Below, piece by piece: positions 1 to 8,340 of a stretch of DNA of 64,000 nt. The notes beneath the pieces are model-generated. The model had not been told where the DNA came from, ran no database searches, and saw only the letters and a program-made list of their open reading frames with translations. Source of the stretch: Microbacterium sp. SYP-A9085 (GTDB taxonomy: Bacteria > Actinomycetota > Actinomycetes > Actinomycetales > Microbacteriaceae); the NCBI RefSeq assembly GCF_009649635.1, contig NZ_WJII01000004.1, forward strand, positions 186,001 through 250,000, in the 5' to 3' direction. Numbering within the stretch: position 1 is the first letter of the stretch; every line of letters begins with the position of its first letter. The translations under genes and the position numbers were made by a program.

Positions 1-1
1 G

Positions 2-586
2 GTGAGATCCCTCCGGCTCGCGGGCGTGGCCGGCAGTGTGCTTGTCGCACTGCTCGTCGTCGCCGGCTGCGCGGCCACCCCGGGTCCGGTCGTGACACCG
101 ACGGTGCCCCCGGCCAGTCCCAGCGGGCAGGCCGCGGCGCCGTCGGCGACCGTGACCGGCCCGGATTCCACCGTCACCCCGGCCGGCCCGCCCACCTGCG
201 AGGGCATCATCAGCTCGGTCACCGTCGATGATCTGACGAAGCTCGGATGGAAGGCCCGGCAGGATCCCTTCTACGTGGGCAACATCGAACTGCCCGGCGG
301 CATCCAGTGCACGTGGGGCGATCCCGGGGTGGCCAGCGACCAGGTCCAGGTGTACGGCTGGGCGCCCATGGATGACGCCGTCAAGGCGGAAGTGACGAAG
401 GAGCTGCTCGACTCGGGCTGGAAGGAATTCGACGAGGACGGCGCGACGTATCTCACCGCCACCGGCGACATGATCATGAATCCGGATGAGGACGGGTACG
501 GCATCACTTACCGTCTCGATGACGGGCAGATCTCGGTGGCCGATACGAAGCAGGGCCTGCAGCTCGTGCAGTGGCCGCCGCAGTGA
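2..586 (+). CDS. secreted lipoprotein of unknown function
   Basis: The protein has 194 residues. It starts with a basic stretch and a hydrophobic core, then a lipobox (VVAGC) whose Cys23 would be lipidated, so it is probably exported and anchored to the outer face of the membrane. Residues about 24-62 are a Pro/Thr/Ser/Ala linker. The rest is a soluble domain with two cysteines (CEG near 65, CTW near 103), as in DUF3558-type actinobacterial lipoproteins; that family link is tentative. The GTG start is the second base of the window, so the upstream signal cannot be checked and a longer form is possible. It ends 56 nt from the convergent HNH gene. Confidence 0.75.
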   Translation: MRSLRLAGVAGSVLVALLVVAGCAATPGPVVTPTVPPASPSGQAAAPSATVTGPDSTVTPAGPPTCEGIISSVTVDDLTKLGWKARQDPFYVGNIELPGGIQCTWGDPGVASDQVQVYGWAPMDDAVKAEVTKELLDSGWKEFDEDGATYLTATGDMIMNPDEDGYGITYRLDDGQISVADTKQGLQLVQWPPQ

Positions 587-642
587 CGGAATGAGCCGGG
601 CAAGTGGGTCGGCACCCGAGCCTCGGCGACGGACGCCCCGCA

Positions 643-2040
643 TCACCAGGGTGGAGGGTCGGTGTCGGCGCTGAGCGCCGTTGGTGAGACCCAGTGCGCC
701 TCGCCGGTCTCGGAATCGGTCCGGACGTCCCACAAGGTTTCAGTCTTCACGCGGTGGTGGGGTCGGCACAGAGGACCGGTGTTGCGGGCCGACGTCGTGC
801 CGCCCGCATGCCACTCCCTGCGGTGATCGATATCGCAATCGCGGACCAGCCGCCCACAGCCCGGGAAGGCGCACACCGGGTCTCTGACGCCCAGCCACCG
901 CCGCAACGCCTTCGGGACGCGGTAGGTCTTCCGGTCGAGGTCGAGTACCGTGCCGCTGACCGGGTGGGTGAGGATGCGCACCCAACTGGTCGCATCCCCG
1001 GCGAGGCTGCTCGCTGTGGCGGTATCGACGGGTCCGTAGCCGTCCAGCATCGCCGGCTCGTCGCCACGCCCGAGGAGAGTGAGCACCGGCACCGTGATCG
1101 CGACGGCGGGCTTGCCGGTCGCCGCACCCCGCGTGACGTCGGAGTCGGCGCTGCCGAGAAGATCGATCGCCGTGTCGGCGCGCAGCTGCGCCAGGGTGCG
1201 GGTCTCCCCCTCCTGCGCGTGCAGGTGGCGGGCACACTGCTCCACGCGGGCGCCGATGGTGTGCAGTTCGGCGGCGGGTCCGTAGATGCTGAATGTCGCC
1301 ATCCCATCGAGCTCGGCGCCCAGCCACGTGCTCCGATCCTCCCGGGCGCGCCGGTGTCTCTCGTCGATGCCCTCGGGGTGGATGCGTTCACGGATCGCAC
1401 GTGCCTTGATGCGGAACTTTCCAGCAGGCAGCGCAGTCGCCGAGGGCGCTATGCGTTCATCAAAGGCGGTCCACGCGTCCGGGGCATCGTCCGGCAGGCT
1501 GCGCGCGTAGCCGGCGGCGGTGATCGCATTGCGCTCATCGACGCTCCCCGCGCAGAACGCTGCCCACACGACCGGGCACCGCTCCTGCAACGTGTCGGCG
1601 TCGGCCGCACGGGTGCGGATGACCACCTCGGACAGTCGCGTGCGTACCGCCAGGTCGCACACCGCTGCTCGCACCGCCATTTCGGCGCGCTCGGCCCGTA
1701 CGCGCGACACCGTCAGGTCCCGCGGGTTCGTCCAGTGCGGATCGAGGGTGGGATCCGGCCCGCACCAGGGGTCGGGGCAGTCCGCGGCATCCCGCAGCAC
1801 CTGCGCGAACAGGCCGTACTGACGGGCCGTCAACCGCCGCAGATCGGCGGTCACCTCGCCTGCATCGTCCACCGCGACGTCGTGCGCGGCTCCCGAGGTG
1901 AAGATGTCGTGGCCCCACGCCGGCGTGGCCTGCGACTCGAGGTACTCGTCGTATTCCGCCAGCGCCGATGCCAACGCGACTGGATCGTCCCACAGATCCG
2001 GGCTGCGCCGCGGGCCCGGGTCGTCCGATGAGGTATCCAT
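643..2040 (-). CDS. DUF222/HNH endonuclease-domain protein (13E12-repeat type)
   Basis: The protein has 465 residues. The N-terminal two thirds is the helical DUF222-type region of actinobacterial 13E12-repeat proteins. Residues about 390-429 hold an HNH nuclease motif: CAFPGC, then DIDHRREW, then an Asn and LCRPHH. Metal-dependent DNA cleavage is inferred from the motif; no cellular role is established for this multi-copy family. The frame stays open to 2277, but I chose the ATG at 2040 because a longer form would run into the small membrane gene and a TACCAT box lies 6 nt upstream, as for a leaderless start. Confidence 0.88.
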   Translation of the reverse strand: MDTSSDDPGPRRSPDLWDDPVALASALAEYDEYLESQATPAWGHDIFTSGAAHDVAVDDAGEVTADLRRLTARQYGLFAQVLRDAADCPDPWCGPDPTLDPHWTNPRDLTVSRVRAERAEMAVRAAVCDLAVRTRLSEVVIRTRAADADTLQERCPVVWAAFCAGSVDERNAITAAGYARSLPDDAPDAWTAFDERIAPSATALPAGKFRIKARAIRERIHPEGIDERHRRAREDRSTWLGAELDGMATFSIYGPAAELHTIGARVEQCARHLHAQEGETRTLAQLRADTAIDLLGSADSDVTRGAATGKPAVAITVPVLTLLGRGDEPAMLDGYGPVDTATASSLAGDATSWVRILTHPVSGTVLDLDRKTYRVPKALRRWLGVRDPVCAFPGCGRLVRDCDIDHRREWHAGGTTSARNTGPLCRPHHRVKTETLWDVRTDSETGEAHWVSPTALSADTDPPPW

Positions 2041-2046
2041 ATCTCG

Positions 2047-2052
2047 ATGGTA
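2047..2052 (-). promoter_or_regulatory. -10 box TACCAT, leaderless HNH gene
   Basis: On the minus strand TACCAT ends 6 nt before the ATG at 2040. This supports that start over the in-frame codons upstream. No clear -35 is seen. Confidence 0.55.
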
Positions 2053-2120
2053 GATGTGGGCACCGACATTCGAATCTCGGTTCGTCGGGCCCTCGTGGAT
2101 GACAACGGCGTGTGGCTGTC

Positions 2121-2336
2121 TCAGCGGGTCATTTCGCGCCGGCGCCTTCGCGCGTTGAGGATTCCAACGATGAGCACAGCGAGTCCGATCAAGAGGACGA
2201 TCGGGCCGATGACCGCCCAGACCGGCGAGCCACTCATCACGGAGCCCCCCAGGACGTTGAGACCCTGGAGCATCCACACCAGTCCCACAGCGCTGACAAT
2301 CGCGCCCGCGGTGATCACTGGCCAGCTTCGCTTCAC
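2121..2336 (-). CDS. small two-helix membrane protein
   Basis: The protein has 71 residues and a GTG start. It has two hydrophobic helices (about 6-27 and 40-61) separated by a Gly/Ser turn, and ends in a basic tail rich in Arg, so the C-terminus should be cytoplasmic by the positive-inside rule. I do not recognise a family. A TAGGGT box 6 nt upstream suggests a leaderless mRNA. It lies downstream of tmRNA on the same strand, behind a putative terminator. Confidence 0.7.
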   Translation of the reverse strand: MKRSWPVITAGAIVSAVGLVWMLQGLNVLGGSVMSGSPVWAVIGPIVLLIGLAVLIVGILNARRRRREMTR

Positions 2337-2342
2337 GTGCTC

Positions 2343-2348
2343 ACCCTA
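2343..2348 (-). promoter_or_regulatory. -10 box TAGGGT, leaderless small membrane gene
   Basis: TAGGGT ends 6 nt before the GTG at 2336 and fixes that start. Confidence 0.55.
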
Positions 2349-2363
2349 GCTCCGCAGCGACGT

Positions 2364-2408
2364 AGAGGGCCCTCGACCCGCAAAATTCACGCGGCTCTCG
2401 GGCCCTCT
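2364..2408 (-). terminator. putative hairpin terminator after tmRNA
   Basis: The arms AGAGGGCCC and GGGCCCTCT (2400-2408 and 2364-2372) pair perfectly over 9 bp. The loop contains a second 4-bp stem (CCGC/GCGG). There is no U tract, as is common in actinobacterial terminators. It begins about 17 nt beyond the tmRNA 3' end. Confidence 0.5.
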
Positions 2409-2424
2409 TCGGTGACAACGGCGT

Positions 2425-2793
2425 TGTGGAGATGGGGGGAATCGAACCCCCGTCCATCGCTGAATCTCCACGCCTTCTCCGGGCGCAGTCTGTGAAAGCG
2501 TTCTACTCGGCCCCAACCTTTGTCACAGACACCTAAGTCGACAGGCCCAGTCTGGGAGAAGTCCCGTGCGACGTCCAGACGCCGCCACACAGCGAGATTC
2601 CTAGATGACGCCAGGATCCGTACCGGAATCACATACGGTCTGACGGACTATCGGGCTCGCTTACGCAGCGAGGGCGAAGTCAGTGCGCTTTGCATTGGCA
2701 CTTATTGTTTTGCAGGGAGCGTTCACGAGATAACCCTGCATCCTCGGCCCGCTTCTCGTGAATAGACAGGCGACGTCGAAACCGATCATCCCC
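2425..2793 (-). ncRNA. ssrA: transfer-messenger RNA (tmRNA)
   Basis: tmRNA rescues stalled ribosomes with SmpB by adding a degradation tag. The 5' end GGGGATG pairs with CATCTCC at the 3' end (one G-U pair) to form the tRNA-like acceptor. The T arm GGGTTCGATTCCCCC lies just inside the 3' end. Full CCA is not encoded after the discriminator A at 2427, so the last bases are approximate. The tag frame at 2661-2699 reads ANAKRTDFALAA then TAA, with the usual LAA end recognised by Clp proteases. SmpB lies 3 kb away, beyond an M20 peptidase and an MFS gene. Confidence 0.95.
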
Positions 2794-2921
2794 GTGTCTG
2801 CTCCATCGGAGCGGCCGTTGTCACACTGTGGAGTTGTCCCCGGGAGCCGTGGCCCCCGAGCATCACAGGATACAACGGATCCCCGACATCCGGAATTCCT
2901 GCGGGGCGCTGCGCAGGGCCG

Positions 2922-2927
2922 TAGGCT
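2922..2927 (+). promoter_or_regulatory. -10 box TAGGCT, leaderless M20 gene
   Basis: TAGGCT ends 6 nt before the ATG at 2934, leaving no room for a ribosome binding site. Confidence 0.6.
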
Positions 2928-2933
2928 CCGGGT

Positions 2934-4274
2934 ATGACCGAGCCCACACTCCGTCCCGGGATCGCCGAGCGTCTGTCGTTGATGATCCGGCTGCCCACGG
3001 TCTCGGCAGAGCTCGCACAGCGCGGGATGGGCCCGTTCGAGGACTTCGTCGCGCTGATCCGCGAGCTCTACCCCCGCGTACACGAGCATCTCGAGCTCAC
3101 CCGACACACTGACCTCGGCCTGCTGTTCCGCTGGCGTGGCCGGCGCACCGCGGCGGACGGGCCGCTCGTGCTGATGGCGCATTACGACGTGGTGCCGGTG
3201 GATGAGAGCGACCCGTGGACGTATCCGCCGTTCGAGGGCCGGATCGCCGACGGCTGGGTCTACGGCCGCGGCACGCTCGATGACAAGGGTCCGCTCATCG
3301 TCATCCTCGAGGCCGTGGAGAGCCTGCTCGCGGAGGGATTCCAGCCTGCGCGCGACGTGTGCCTCTCGTTCGGTGGCAACGAGGAGACGTACGGCGCCGC
3401 CGCACGCGAGATCGCCGCGAGCTTCCGCGACAGCGGCGAGATCCCCTGGCTCGTCGTGGACGAGGGCGGTGCCGTGATCGACGCGCCCCTCCCGTTCGTG
3501 ACCGGGGATGCCGCGATGATCGGCGTCGCCGAGAAGGGCGTGCTGACGGTGACCCTGTCCGCCCGCGGTGAGGGCGGGCACGCGTCCGCTCCCCCGCCGA
3601 TGACGGCGGTGCGCCGCATCGCCCGCGCCCTGTACCGTCTGAACGCCCGGACGTTCCCGCCCCGTACCCCGAAGGCGGTGTCCGGGATGCTGCGGGTCTT
3701 CGCCGCCCGCGCGAACGGCCCCGGGCGGCCGCTGTATCGGATCCTCGCGGCCTGGCCGTGGCTGGCGGGGCGGGTCTTCGCCCGGATGGGCGGCGAGACG
3801 GCGGCATTCGTGCGCACCACGGTGGCCGCGACGATGACCTCCGGCGGCACCGCCGTCAACGTGCTGCCGTCGCAGGCCGGCGCGACGGTCAACCTGCGCC
3901 TGGCGATCGGCGAGACCGTCGCCGGCACGGTCACCCGCGTGCGGCGGCGCATCGCCGACGACGCGGTCACGGTCACCGTCGACGAGGGCGACGACCCGTC
4001 GCCGGAATCGGCGAGCGACGGTGCGCCGTTCGCCCTGCTCGCGGCGGCGGTGCACGCGTCCTACCCGGAGGCCGCTGTCGTCCCGTACATCATGATGCAG
4101 GCCAGCGACGCACGGCACTTCCACCGGTTCTCCCCGGCCGTGTACCGCTTCGCGCCGCTGCGGATGTCGGCCGCCCAGCGCGCCGGGATCCACGGCGTCG
4201 ATGAGCGGGTCGAGGTGGCGTCGCTCGAACAGGGCGTGCTGTTCCATCGCGCGCTGATCCAGCGGCTAGAGTGA
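2934..4274 (+). CDS. M20-family metallopeptidase (dipeptidase)
   Basis: The protein has 446 residues, normal for M20 exo- and dipeptidases. Metal-site motifs are in order: HYD (His83, Asp85), the bridging Asp in GRGTLDDKG (116-117), and the catalytic/metal pair Glu150-Glu151 in GGNEETYG. A dimerisation (lid) domain follows at about 185-310, then a C-terminal catalytic part with an HFHRF motif and a late HGVDERV. There is no signal peptide, so it is cytoplasmic, probably cleaving dipeptides or N-acyl amino acids; the substrate cannot be read. An MFS gene follows after 34 nt on the same strand. The -10 box of that MFS gene lies inside the last codons here. Confidence 0.9.
   Translation: MTEPTLRPGIAERLSLMIRLPTVSAELAQRGMGPFEDFVALIRELYPRVHEHLELTRHTDLGLLFRWRGRRTAADGPLVLMAHYDVVPVDESDPWTYPPFEGRIADGWVYGRGTLDDKGPLIVILEAVESLLAEGFQPARDVCLSFGGNEETYGAAAREIAASFRDSGEIPWLVVDEGGAVIDAPLPFVTGDAAMIGVAEKGVLTVTLSARGEGGHASAPPPMTAVRRIARALYRLNARTFPPRTPKAVSGMLRVFAARANGPGRPLYRILAAWPWLAGRVFARMGGETAAFVRTTVAATMTSGGTAVNVLPSQAGATVNLRLAIGETVAGTVTRVRRRIADDAVTVTVDEGDDPSPESASDGAPFALLAAAVHASYPEAAVVPYIMMQASDARHFHRFSPAVYRFAPLRMSAAQRAGIHGVDERVEVASLEQGVLFHRALIQRLE
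4267..4272 (+). promoter_or_regulatory. -10 box TAGAGT upstream of MFS gene
   Basis: TAGAGT lies in the last codons of the M20 gene. It would give a leader of about 30 nt carrying AAAGGAG (4297-4303), 5 nt before the ATG at 4309. This is one of the few leadered genes here with a strong Shine-Dalgarno sequence. Confidence 0.5.
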
Positions 4275-4308
4275 GCGCACCCGAATCCCGGCCTGCAAAG
4301 GAGCACGC

Positions 4309-5781
4309 ATGACGGGCCGCGCGACATCCACCCGCGTCTCGATCGGCGCCCTCGCCGGCGTCGTCGGATTCCTCGCGTTCGTCGAGTTCACCAGCGGCGT
4401 GCTGCAGGGCTACTACACGCCCATGCTCACGGACATAGCGCGCCACCTGGGCATCCACGACGCCGACGTGAACTGGCTCGAGGGGACCCAGCTGATGCTG
4501 TCGGCCCTCGTCGTCCCGGCGTTCGCCAAGCTCGGCGACATGATCGGGCACAAGCGGATGCTGCTGATCTCGACGGCGGTGACCGGTGCTGCCGCGTTCG
4601 TGCTGCCGTTCACCGACTCGTTCGCGGTGTTCCTGGCCGGGTGGGCGCTGATGGGCTTCTACGTCGTGTGGCTGCCCCTGGAGATTGCGCTGATCTGGTC
4701 GCGCGCGCGGCGGATGGAGGGCCGCTCGACGATCACCGCTCGCGCCGCCGGTTTCCTCGTCGCCGCCCTCGAATCCGGGGCCATCATCGGGGCCCTCGTC
4801 GGCGGGGCGCTCGTGGATGCGCTGCCCCTGTGGATAGTGCTGCTCGTGCCCGCCGTGATGATCGTGGTCTGCTTCTTCGTCGTGCTGTTCGGCGTGCGCG
4901 AGTCGCCCGAGCCCACTGGCGGCGTGTTCGACACCGTCGGCGTCGTGCTCATCTCGCTCGCCCTGATAGCGTTCACCGGCGGCCTGAGCCTGCTGCGCCT
5001 GAACGGCCCCGGCGACCTCGTGTCGTGGATCACGGTCGCGCTCGGCGTGCTCCTGGTCGTGCCGTTCGTGCTGTGGGAGCTGCGTCAGGACGATCCGCTG
5101 ATCGACGTGCGCATGTTCCGCTCCCCCGCCCTCGGCCCGGTTTTCCTGACCGCGGGCCTGTTCGGCGTGAGCGTGCTGGGCGCGCAGGCGCCGCTGTCGA
5201 CGTTCGCGCGCACAGATCCGGGCGTGTACGGCTACGGCCTGGGGACCAGCGGCTTCGCGACATCCCTCATCATCGGCATCTACCTGATCGCGATGATCAC
5301 CGGGGCTCTCGGGTATCCGCTCGCCGCACGGCTGTCCGCGCCGCGCATAGCGCTGATCGTCGCGGCCGTGCTCGTCGGGATCGGCTTCCTGCTGTTCCTT
5401 CCGTTCCACCAGTCGTACCTGCAGGTCATCGTGAACATGGTCGTCGTCGGACTGGGTTCCGGTGCGCTGGTCGCCGCGCTGCCCGCGGCAGCGGCATCCG
5501 GCGCAGCCCACACGCAGACCGGCGTGGCGACCGGGCTCACGAACTCGGTGAAGACCGTCGGCGGCGCCATAGCGTCATGCGCGTTCGGCATCGCCCTGCT
5601 GCACGGCACGGCCGGGGCCGCCGCGTCGGGCACCGCGGGATCGTTCGCCGGCTACGTCACGGTGTGGGTGGTGTGCGGTGTGACGGCGTTCGCGGCCGCC
5701 GCGCTGCTGCTTGTGGTGCCGAAGACAGCGTTCAGCGACCAGGCGGTGCCCGAGCCCGCCGAGGTCGGACCGGTCGCCTGA
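4309..5781 (+). CDS. MFS transporter, DHA2-like (about 14 TM)
   Basis: The protein has 490 residues and about 14 hydrophobic segments, the size and layout of drug:H+ antiporter DHA2 proteins. After the second helix, the loop KLGDMIGHKRML matches the MFS motif A pattern (GxxxDxxGxRxx-like). Proton-driven efflux of an amphipathic compound is a family inference; no substrate is evident. The start has AAAGGAG at ideal spacing. The stop abuts the stop of smpB on the other strand with no gap. Five of roughly 28 Ile codons are ATA, high for such GC-rich DNA, and each is followed by G. Confidence 0.88.
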   Translation: MTGRATSTRVSIGALAGVVGFLAFVEFTSGVLQGYYTPMLTDIARHLGIHDADVNWLEGTQLMLSALVVPAFAKLGDMIGHKRMLLISTAVTGAAAFVLPFTDSFAVFLAGWALMGFYVVWLPLEIALIWSRARRMEGRSTITARAAGFLVAALESGAIIGALVGGALVDALPLWIVLLVPAVMIVVCFFVVLFGVRESPEPTGGVFDTVGVVLISLALIAFTGGLSLLRLNGPGDLVSWITVALGVLLVVPFVLWELRQDDPLIDVRMFRSPALGPVFLTAGLFGVSVLGAQAPLSTFARTDPGVYGYGLGTSGFATSLIIGIYLIAMITGALGYPLAARLSAPRIALIVAAVLVGIGFLLFLPFHQSYLQVIVNMVVVGLGSGALVAALPAAAASGAAHTQTGVATGLTNSVKTVGGAIASCAFGIALLHGTAGAAASGTAGSFAGYVTVWVVCGVTAFAAAALLLVVPKTAFSDQAVPEPAEVGPVA

Positions 5782-6258
5782 CTACTCGCCGAGCCGGTTG
5801 CGGGTGCGCATGGCCCGCTCGGCCTCGCGCCGGTCCTGCCGCTCGCGCAGCGTCTGCCGCTTGTCGAACTCGCGCTTTCCCTTCGCAATGGCGATCTCGA
5901 CCTTCGCGCGCCCGTCGGAGAAGTACAGCCGCAGCGGCACCAGTGTGTATCCGCCGGCGGAGACGGCGTGCGAGAGCCGCACTATCTCCTCCTTGTGCAG
6001 CAGGAGCTTGCGGACCCGCCGCGCGGCGTGGTTGGTCCAGTTGCCCTGCAGGTACTGCGGGATGTTCACCGCGTCCAGGAACGCCTCGCCGTCCTTGATG
6101 TACGCGTACCCGTCGGTCAGGTTCGCGCGCCCTTCGCGCAGTGACTTCACCTCGGTGCCGGTGAGCACGAGGCCCGCCTCGTACGTCTTCTCGATGAGGT
6201 AGTCGTGGCGGGCGCGACGGTTGGTCGCGACGACCTTCTCGCCACGTTCCCTGGGCAT
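5782..6258 (-). CDS. smpB: SsrA-binding protein SmpB
   Basis: The protein has 158 residues and is full length. SmpB binds the tRNA-like domain of tmRNA and takes it into stalled ribosomes. Family signatures are visible: NRRARHDYLIEKTYEAG near the N-terminus, GTEVKSLREGRANL, and DGYAYIKDGE. A basic C-terminal tail (GKREFDKRQTLRERQ) is expected to enter the mRNA channel. It lies 92 nt downstream of ftsX in the order prfB-ftsE-ftsX-smpB, usual in Actinobacteria, and ends flush with the convergent MFS gene. Confidence 0.97.
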   Translation of the reverse strand: MPRERGEKVVATNRRARHDYLIEKTYEAGLVLTGTEVKSLREGRANLTDGYAYIKDGEAFLDAVNIPQYLQGNWTNHAARRVRKLLLHKEEIVRLSHAVSAGGYTLVPLRLYFSDGRAKVEIAIAKGKREFDKRQTLRERQDRREAERAMRTRNRLGE

Positions 6259-6350
6259 GAGCGCTCCCTGATTTCGGTGCCGGATGCCGCGCCCGGCCCG
6301 GGCGACGGCAGCCCATCAGTGTATCGCAGCGGCGGCATCCCGCCCGTCGG

Positions 6351-7265
6351 TCAGGCGCGCAGCCAGCGGCGGATGGCGAAGCCCGCGGAGACCGCCGAGA
6401 GGACCACGCCGATCCCGACGAGGACCGGGATCACGTACGCCACCTCGCCCATCCCGACCCAGGTCGTGATGAAGTCCACACGCTTCTGCAGGTATCCCCG
6501 CACACCGAACTGCACCGCCGCCCATACCGCGCCGCCGGCGAGGATCGACCCGATCAGCGCGGCGAACACCCCCTCGAGGATGAACGGCGTCTGGATGAAG
6601 CGGTTCGACGCTCCCACGAGGCGCATGATGCGCAGCTCCTTGCGGCGCGCGTACGCCGACAATCGGATCGTCGTGGAGATCAGCAGCACCGCGGCGATCA
6701 GCATCAGCACGGCGATGCCGACGGCGATGTAGGTGGCGATCGTGAGCGCGGAGAACAGCGGCTGCAGCAGCTGCATCTGGTCCTGCACGGTCTGCACGCC
6801 CTTGTTGCCGGCGAACGCCTCCGTGATCACGGCGGAGTTCTGCGGATCGACGAGGTTCACGTAGAAGCTCGCGCCGAACTGGCTCGGGGAGAGGATGTCC
6901 TTGTAGTCCGCGCCGAGCAGCTCCAGCGCGTTCTTGTAGGCCTGCTCGGGGTTCTCGAAGCGCACCTTCGCGATCAGCGGCTTCAGGCCGGCGCCGTCGA
7001 GCCGATCGCGCACCGACTGGATCTGCTGGTCGGTGGCCGCCCCGTCGACGCAGGTCGCCTCCCGGGCGCCGTCCACGCACATCGACACCTGCACCTGGGC
7101 GCGTCCGGTCCAGAAGTCGCGCATAGTGCCGATCTGCGCCTGCATGAGCATCGCGGCGCCGACGAATGTGAGCGACACGAAGGTGACCAGGACGATCGAG
7201 ATGACCATGGAGGCGTTGCGGCGCAGGCCCGAGAGCGCTTCGCCGAGGATAAGTCCTGCCCTCAT
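6351..7265 (-). CDS. ftsX: cell-division protein FtsX
   Basis: The protein has 304 residues. It has an N-terminal TM helix (about 21-43), a large extracytoplasmic domain (about 45-160), then three more TM helices (about 170-195, 215-245, 270-295), the standard FtsX topology. FtsX is the membrane part of FtsEX, which activates peptidoglycan hydrolases at the septum. The external domain holds a Cys pair ([13 protein letters not shown]), probably a disulfide. The ATG overlaps the ftsE stop as ATGA, so the two are translationally coupled. Confidence 0.96.
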   Translation of the reverse strand: MRAGLILGEALSGLRRNASMVISIVLVTFVSLTFVGAAMLMQAQIGTMRDFWTGRAQVQVSMCVDGAREATCVDGAATDQQIQSVRDRLDGAGLKPLIAKVRFENPEQAYKNALELLGADYKDILSPSQFGASFYVNLVDPQNSAVITEAFAGNKGVQTVQDQMQLLQPLFSALTIATYIAVGIAVLMLIAAVLLISTTIRLSAYARRKELRIMRLVGASNRFIQTPFILEGVFAALIGSILAGGAVWAAVQFGVRGYLQKRVDFITTWVGMGEVAYVIPVLVGIGVVLSAVSAGFAIRRWLRA

Positions 7266-8272
7266 CGCGTGGGACCCACTTCGTCGTCGTCCTCGTCGTC
7301 CAGACCCAGCCGATCGACGAGTCCGAGCTCGTCCAGCTGCACGCCGGACAGGTCGTCGGCCGGGCGCGCGGGGCGCACGGGCGGACGCGTCACGGGCGGC
7401 GTCTGCGGGGCCGGGTCGGCGACGGCGTCGCGCGCGGCATCCCGGGTCCGCGACGCGGGCGCGGCATCCCGAGCCTGGGGGGATGTCGTGCCCTCCACAG
7501 TTTCGCGGTGCACCTCGAGGACCGCGGTGAGCGCGGCGACGGCGGCGGCGCCACGTTCGGGTCCGGGGGCGAGACTGGGCAGGCTCGACGTGTCGCCGTA
7601 TCCGCCGTGCCGCTCGTCGCGGACCAGCGTGCCGCGGTGCAGCTCGATGACGCGGCGCTTCATCTCGTCGACGAAGCCGGCCTCGTGCGTGGCCATCACG
7701 ATCGTGGTGCCGGTGGCGTTGATGCGGGCCAGCAGCTGCATGATGTCGACGGACGTGGCCGGGTCGAGGTTGCCGGTGGGCTCGTCGGCCAGCAGCACCT
7801 GCGGACGGTTGACGATGGCGCGGGCTATCGCCACGCGCTGCTGCTCACCGCCGGACAGCTCGTGCGGCAGCCGCTTCCCCTTGTCCTGCAGGCCGACCAG
7901 GGCCAGCGCCTCCGGCACGGCCTGGCGGATGAACGCGCGCGAGGAGCCGATGACCTGCAGCGCGAACGCGACGTTCTGGAAGATCGTCTTGGTGGGCAGC
8001 AGCCGGAAGTCCTGGAACACCGCGCCGATGTGCCGCCGGAAGTAGGGCACCTTGCGGCTGGACAGCGAGCGGAGGTCCCGGCCGAGCACGACGACGCGGC
8101 CCTGGCTGGGCGTCTCTTCGCGCAGGATCATCCGCAGGCATGTGGACTTGCCGGACCCCGAGGGCCCGACGAGGAAGACGAACTCCCCGCGCTGCACCTC
8201 GAAGTCGACGTTCTGCAACGCGGCTCCGGCAGTGCCGCGATACCGCTTGGTGACGTTTTCGAACCGGATCAT
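7262..8272 (-). CDS. ftsE: cell-division ATP-binding protein FtsE with long C-terminal tail
   Basis: The protein has 336 residues, against about 220-230 for typical FtsE. The ABC domain is complete: Walker [10 protein letters not shown] near residue 38, signature [14 protein letters not shown], Walker [13 protein letters not shown], and H-loop MATHEAGF. Residues after about 228 form a low-complexity Ala/Pro/Arg/Thr tail that ends in an acidic patch (DEDDDE). The tail is an oddity; its role is unknown, but it could contact the divisome. It couples to ftsX by an ATGA overlap. A TAGGCT box 9 nt before the ATG gives it its own promoter downstream of prfB. Confidence 0.95.
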   Translation of the reverse strand: MIRFENVTKRYRGTAGAALQNVDFEVQRGEFVFLVGPSGSGKSTCLRMILREETPSQGRVVVLGRDLRSLSSRKVPYFRRHIGAVFQDFRLLPTKTIFQNVAFALQVIGSSRAFIRQAVPEALALVGLQDKGKRLPHELSGGEQQRVAIARAIVNRPQVLLADEPTGNLDPATSVDIMQLLARINATGTTIVMATHEAGFVDEMKRRVIELHRGTLVRDERHGGYGDTSSLPSLAPGPERGAAAVAALTAVLEVHRETVEGTTSPQARDAAPASRTRDAARDAVADPAPQTPPVTRPPVRPARPADDLSGVQLDELGLVDRLGLDDEDDDEVGPTR

Positions 8273-8281
8273 GGCTCAACG

Positions 8282-8287
8282 AGCCTA
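8282..8287 (-). promoter_or_regulatory. -10 box TAGGCT of ftsE
   Basis: TAGGCT ends 9 nt before the ATG at 8272, in the gap between prfB and ftsE. ftsEX can therefore be transcribed independently, with a leaderless or very short leader. Confidence 0.5.
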
Positions 8288-8340
8288 AGCGGACCGGGCC
8301 GGAATGCCGGGAGCGACACCGCCGCGCCGATGACGCGAGA

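Noticed and set aside
2425..2793. tmRNA 3' end or tRNA-Leu as an integrated-element attachment site
   Set aside because: No integrase gene and no direct repeat of the 3' ends were found in the window.
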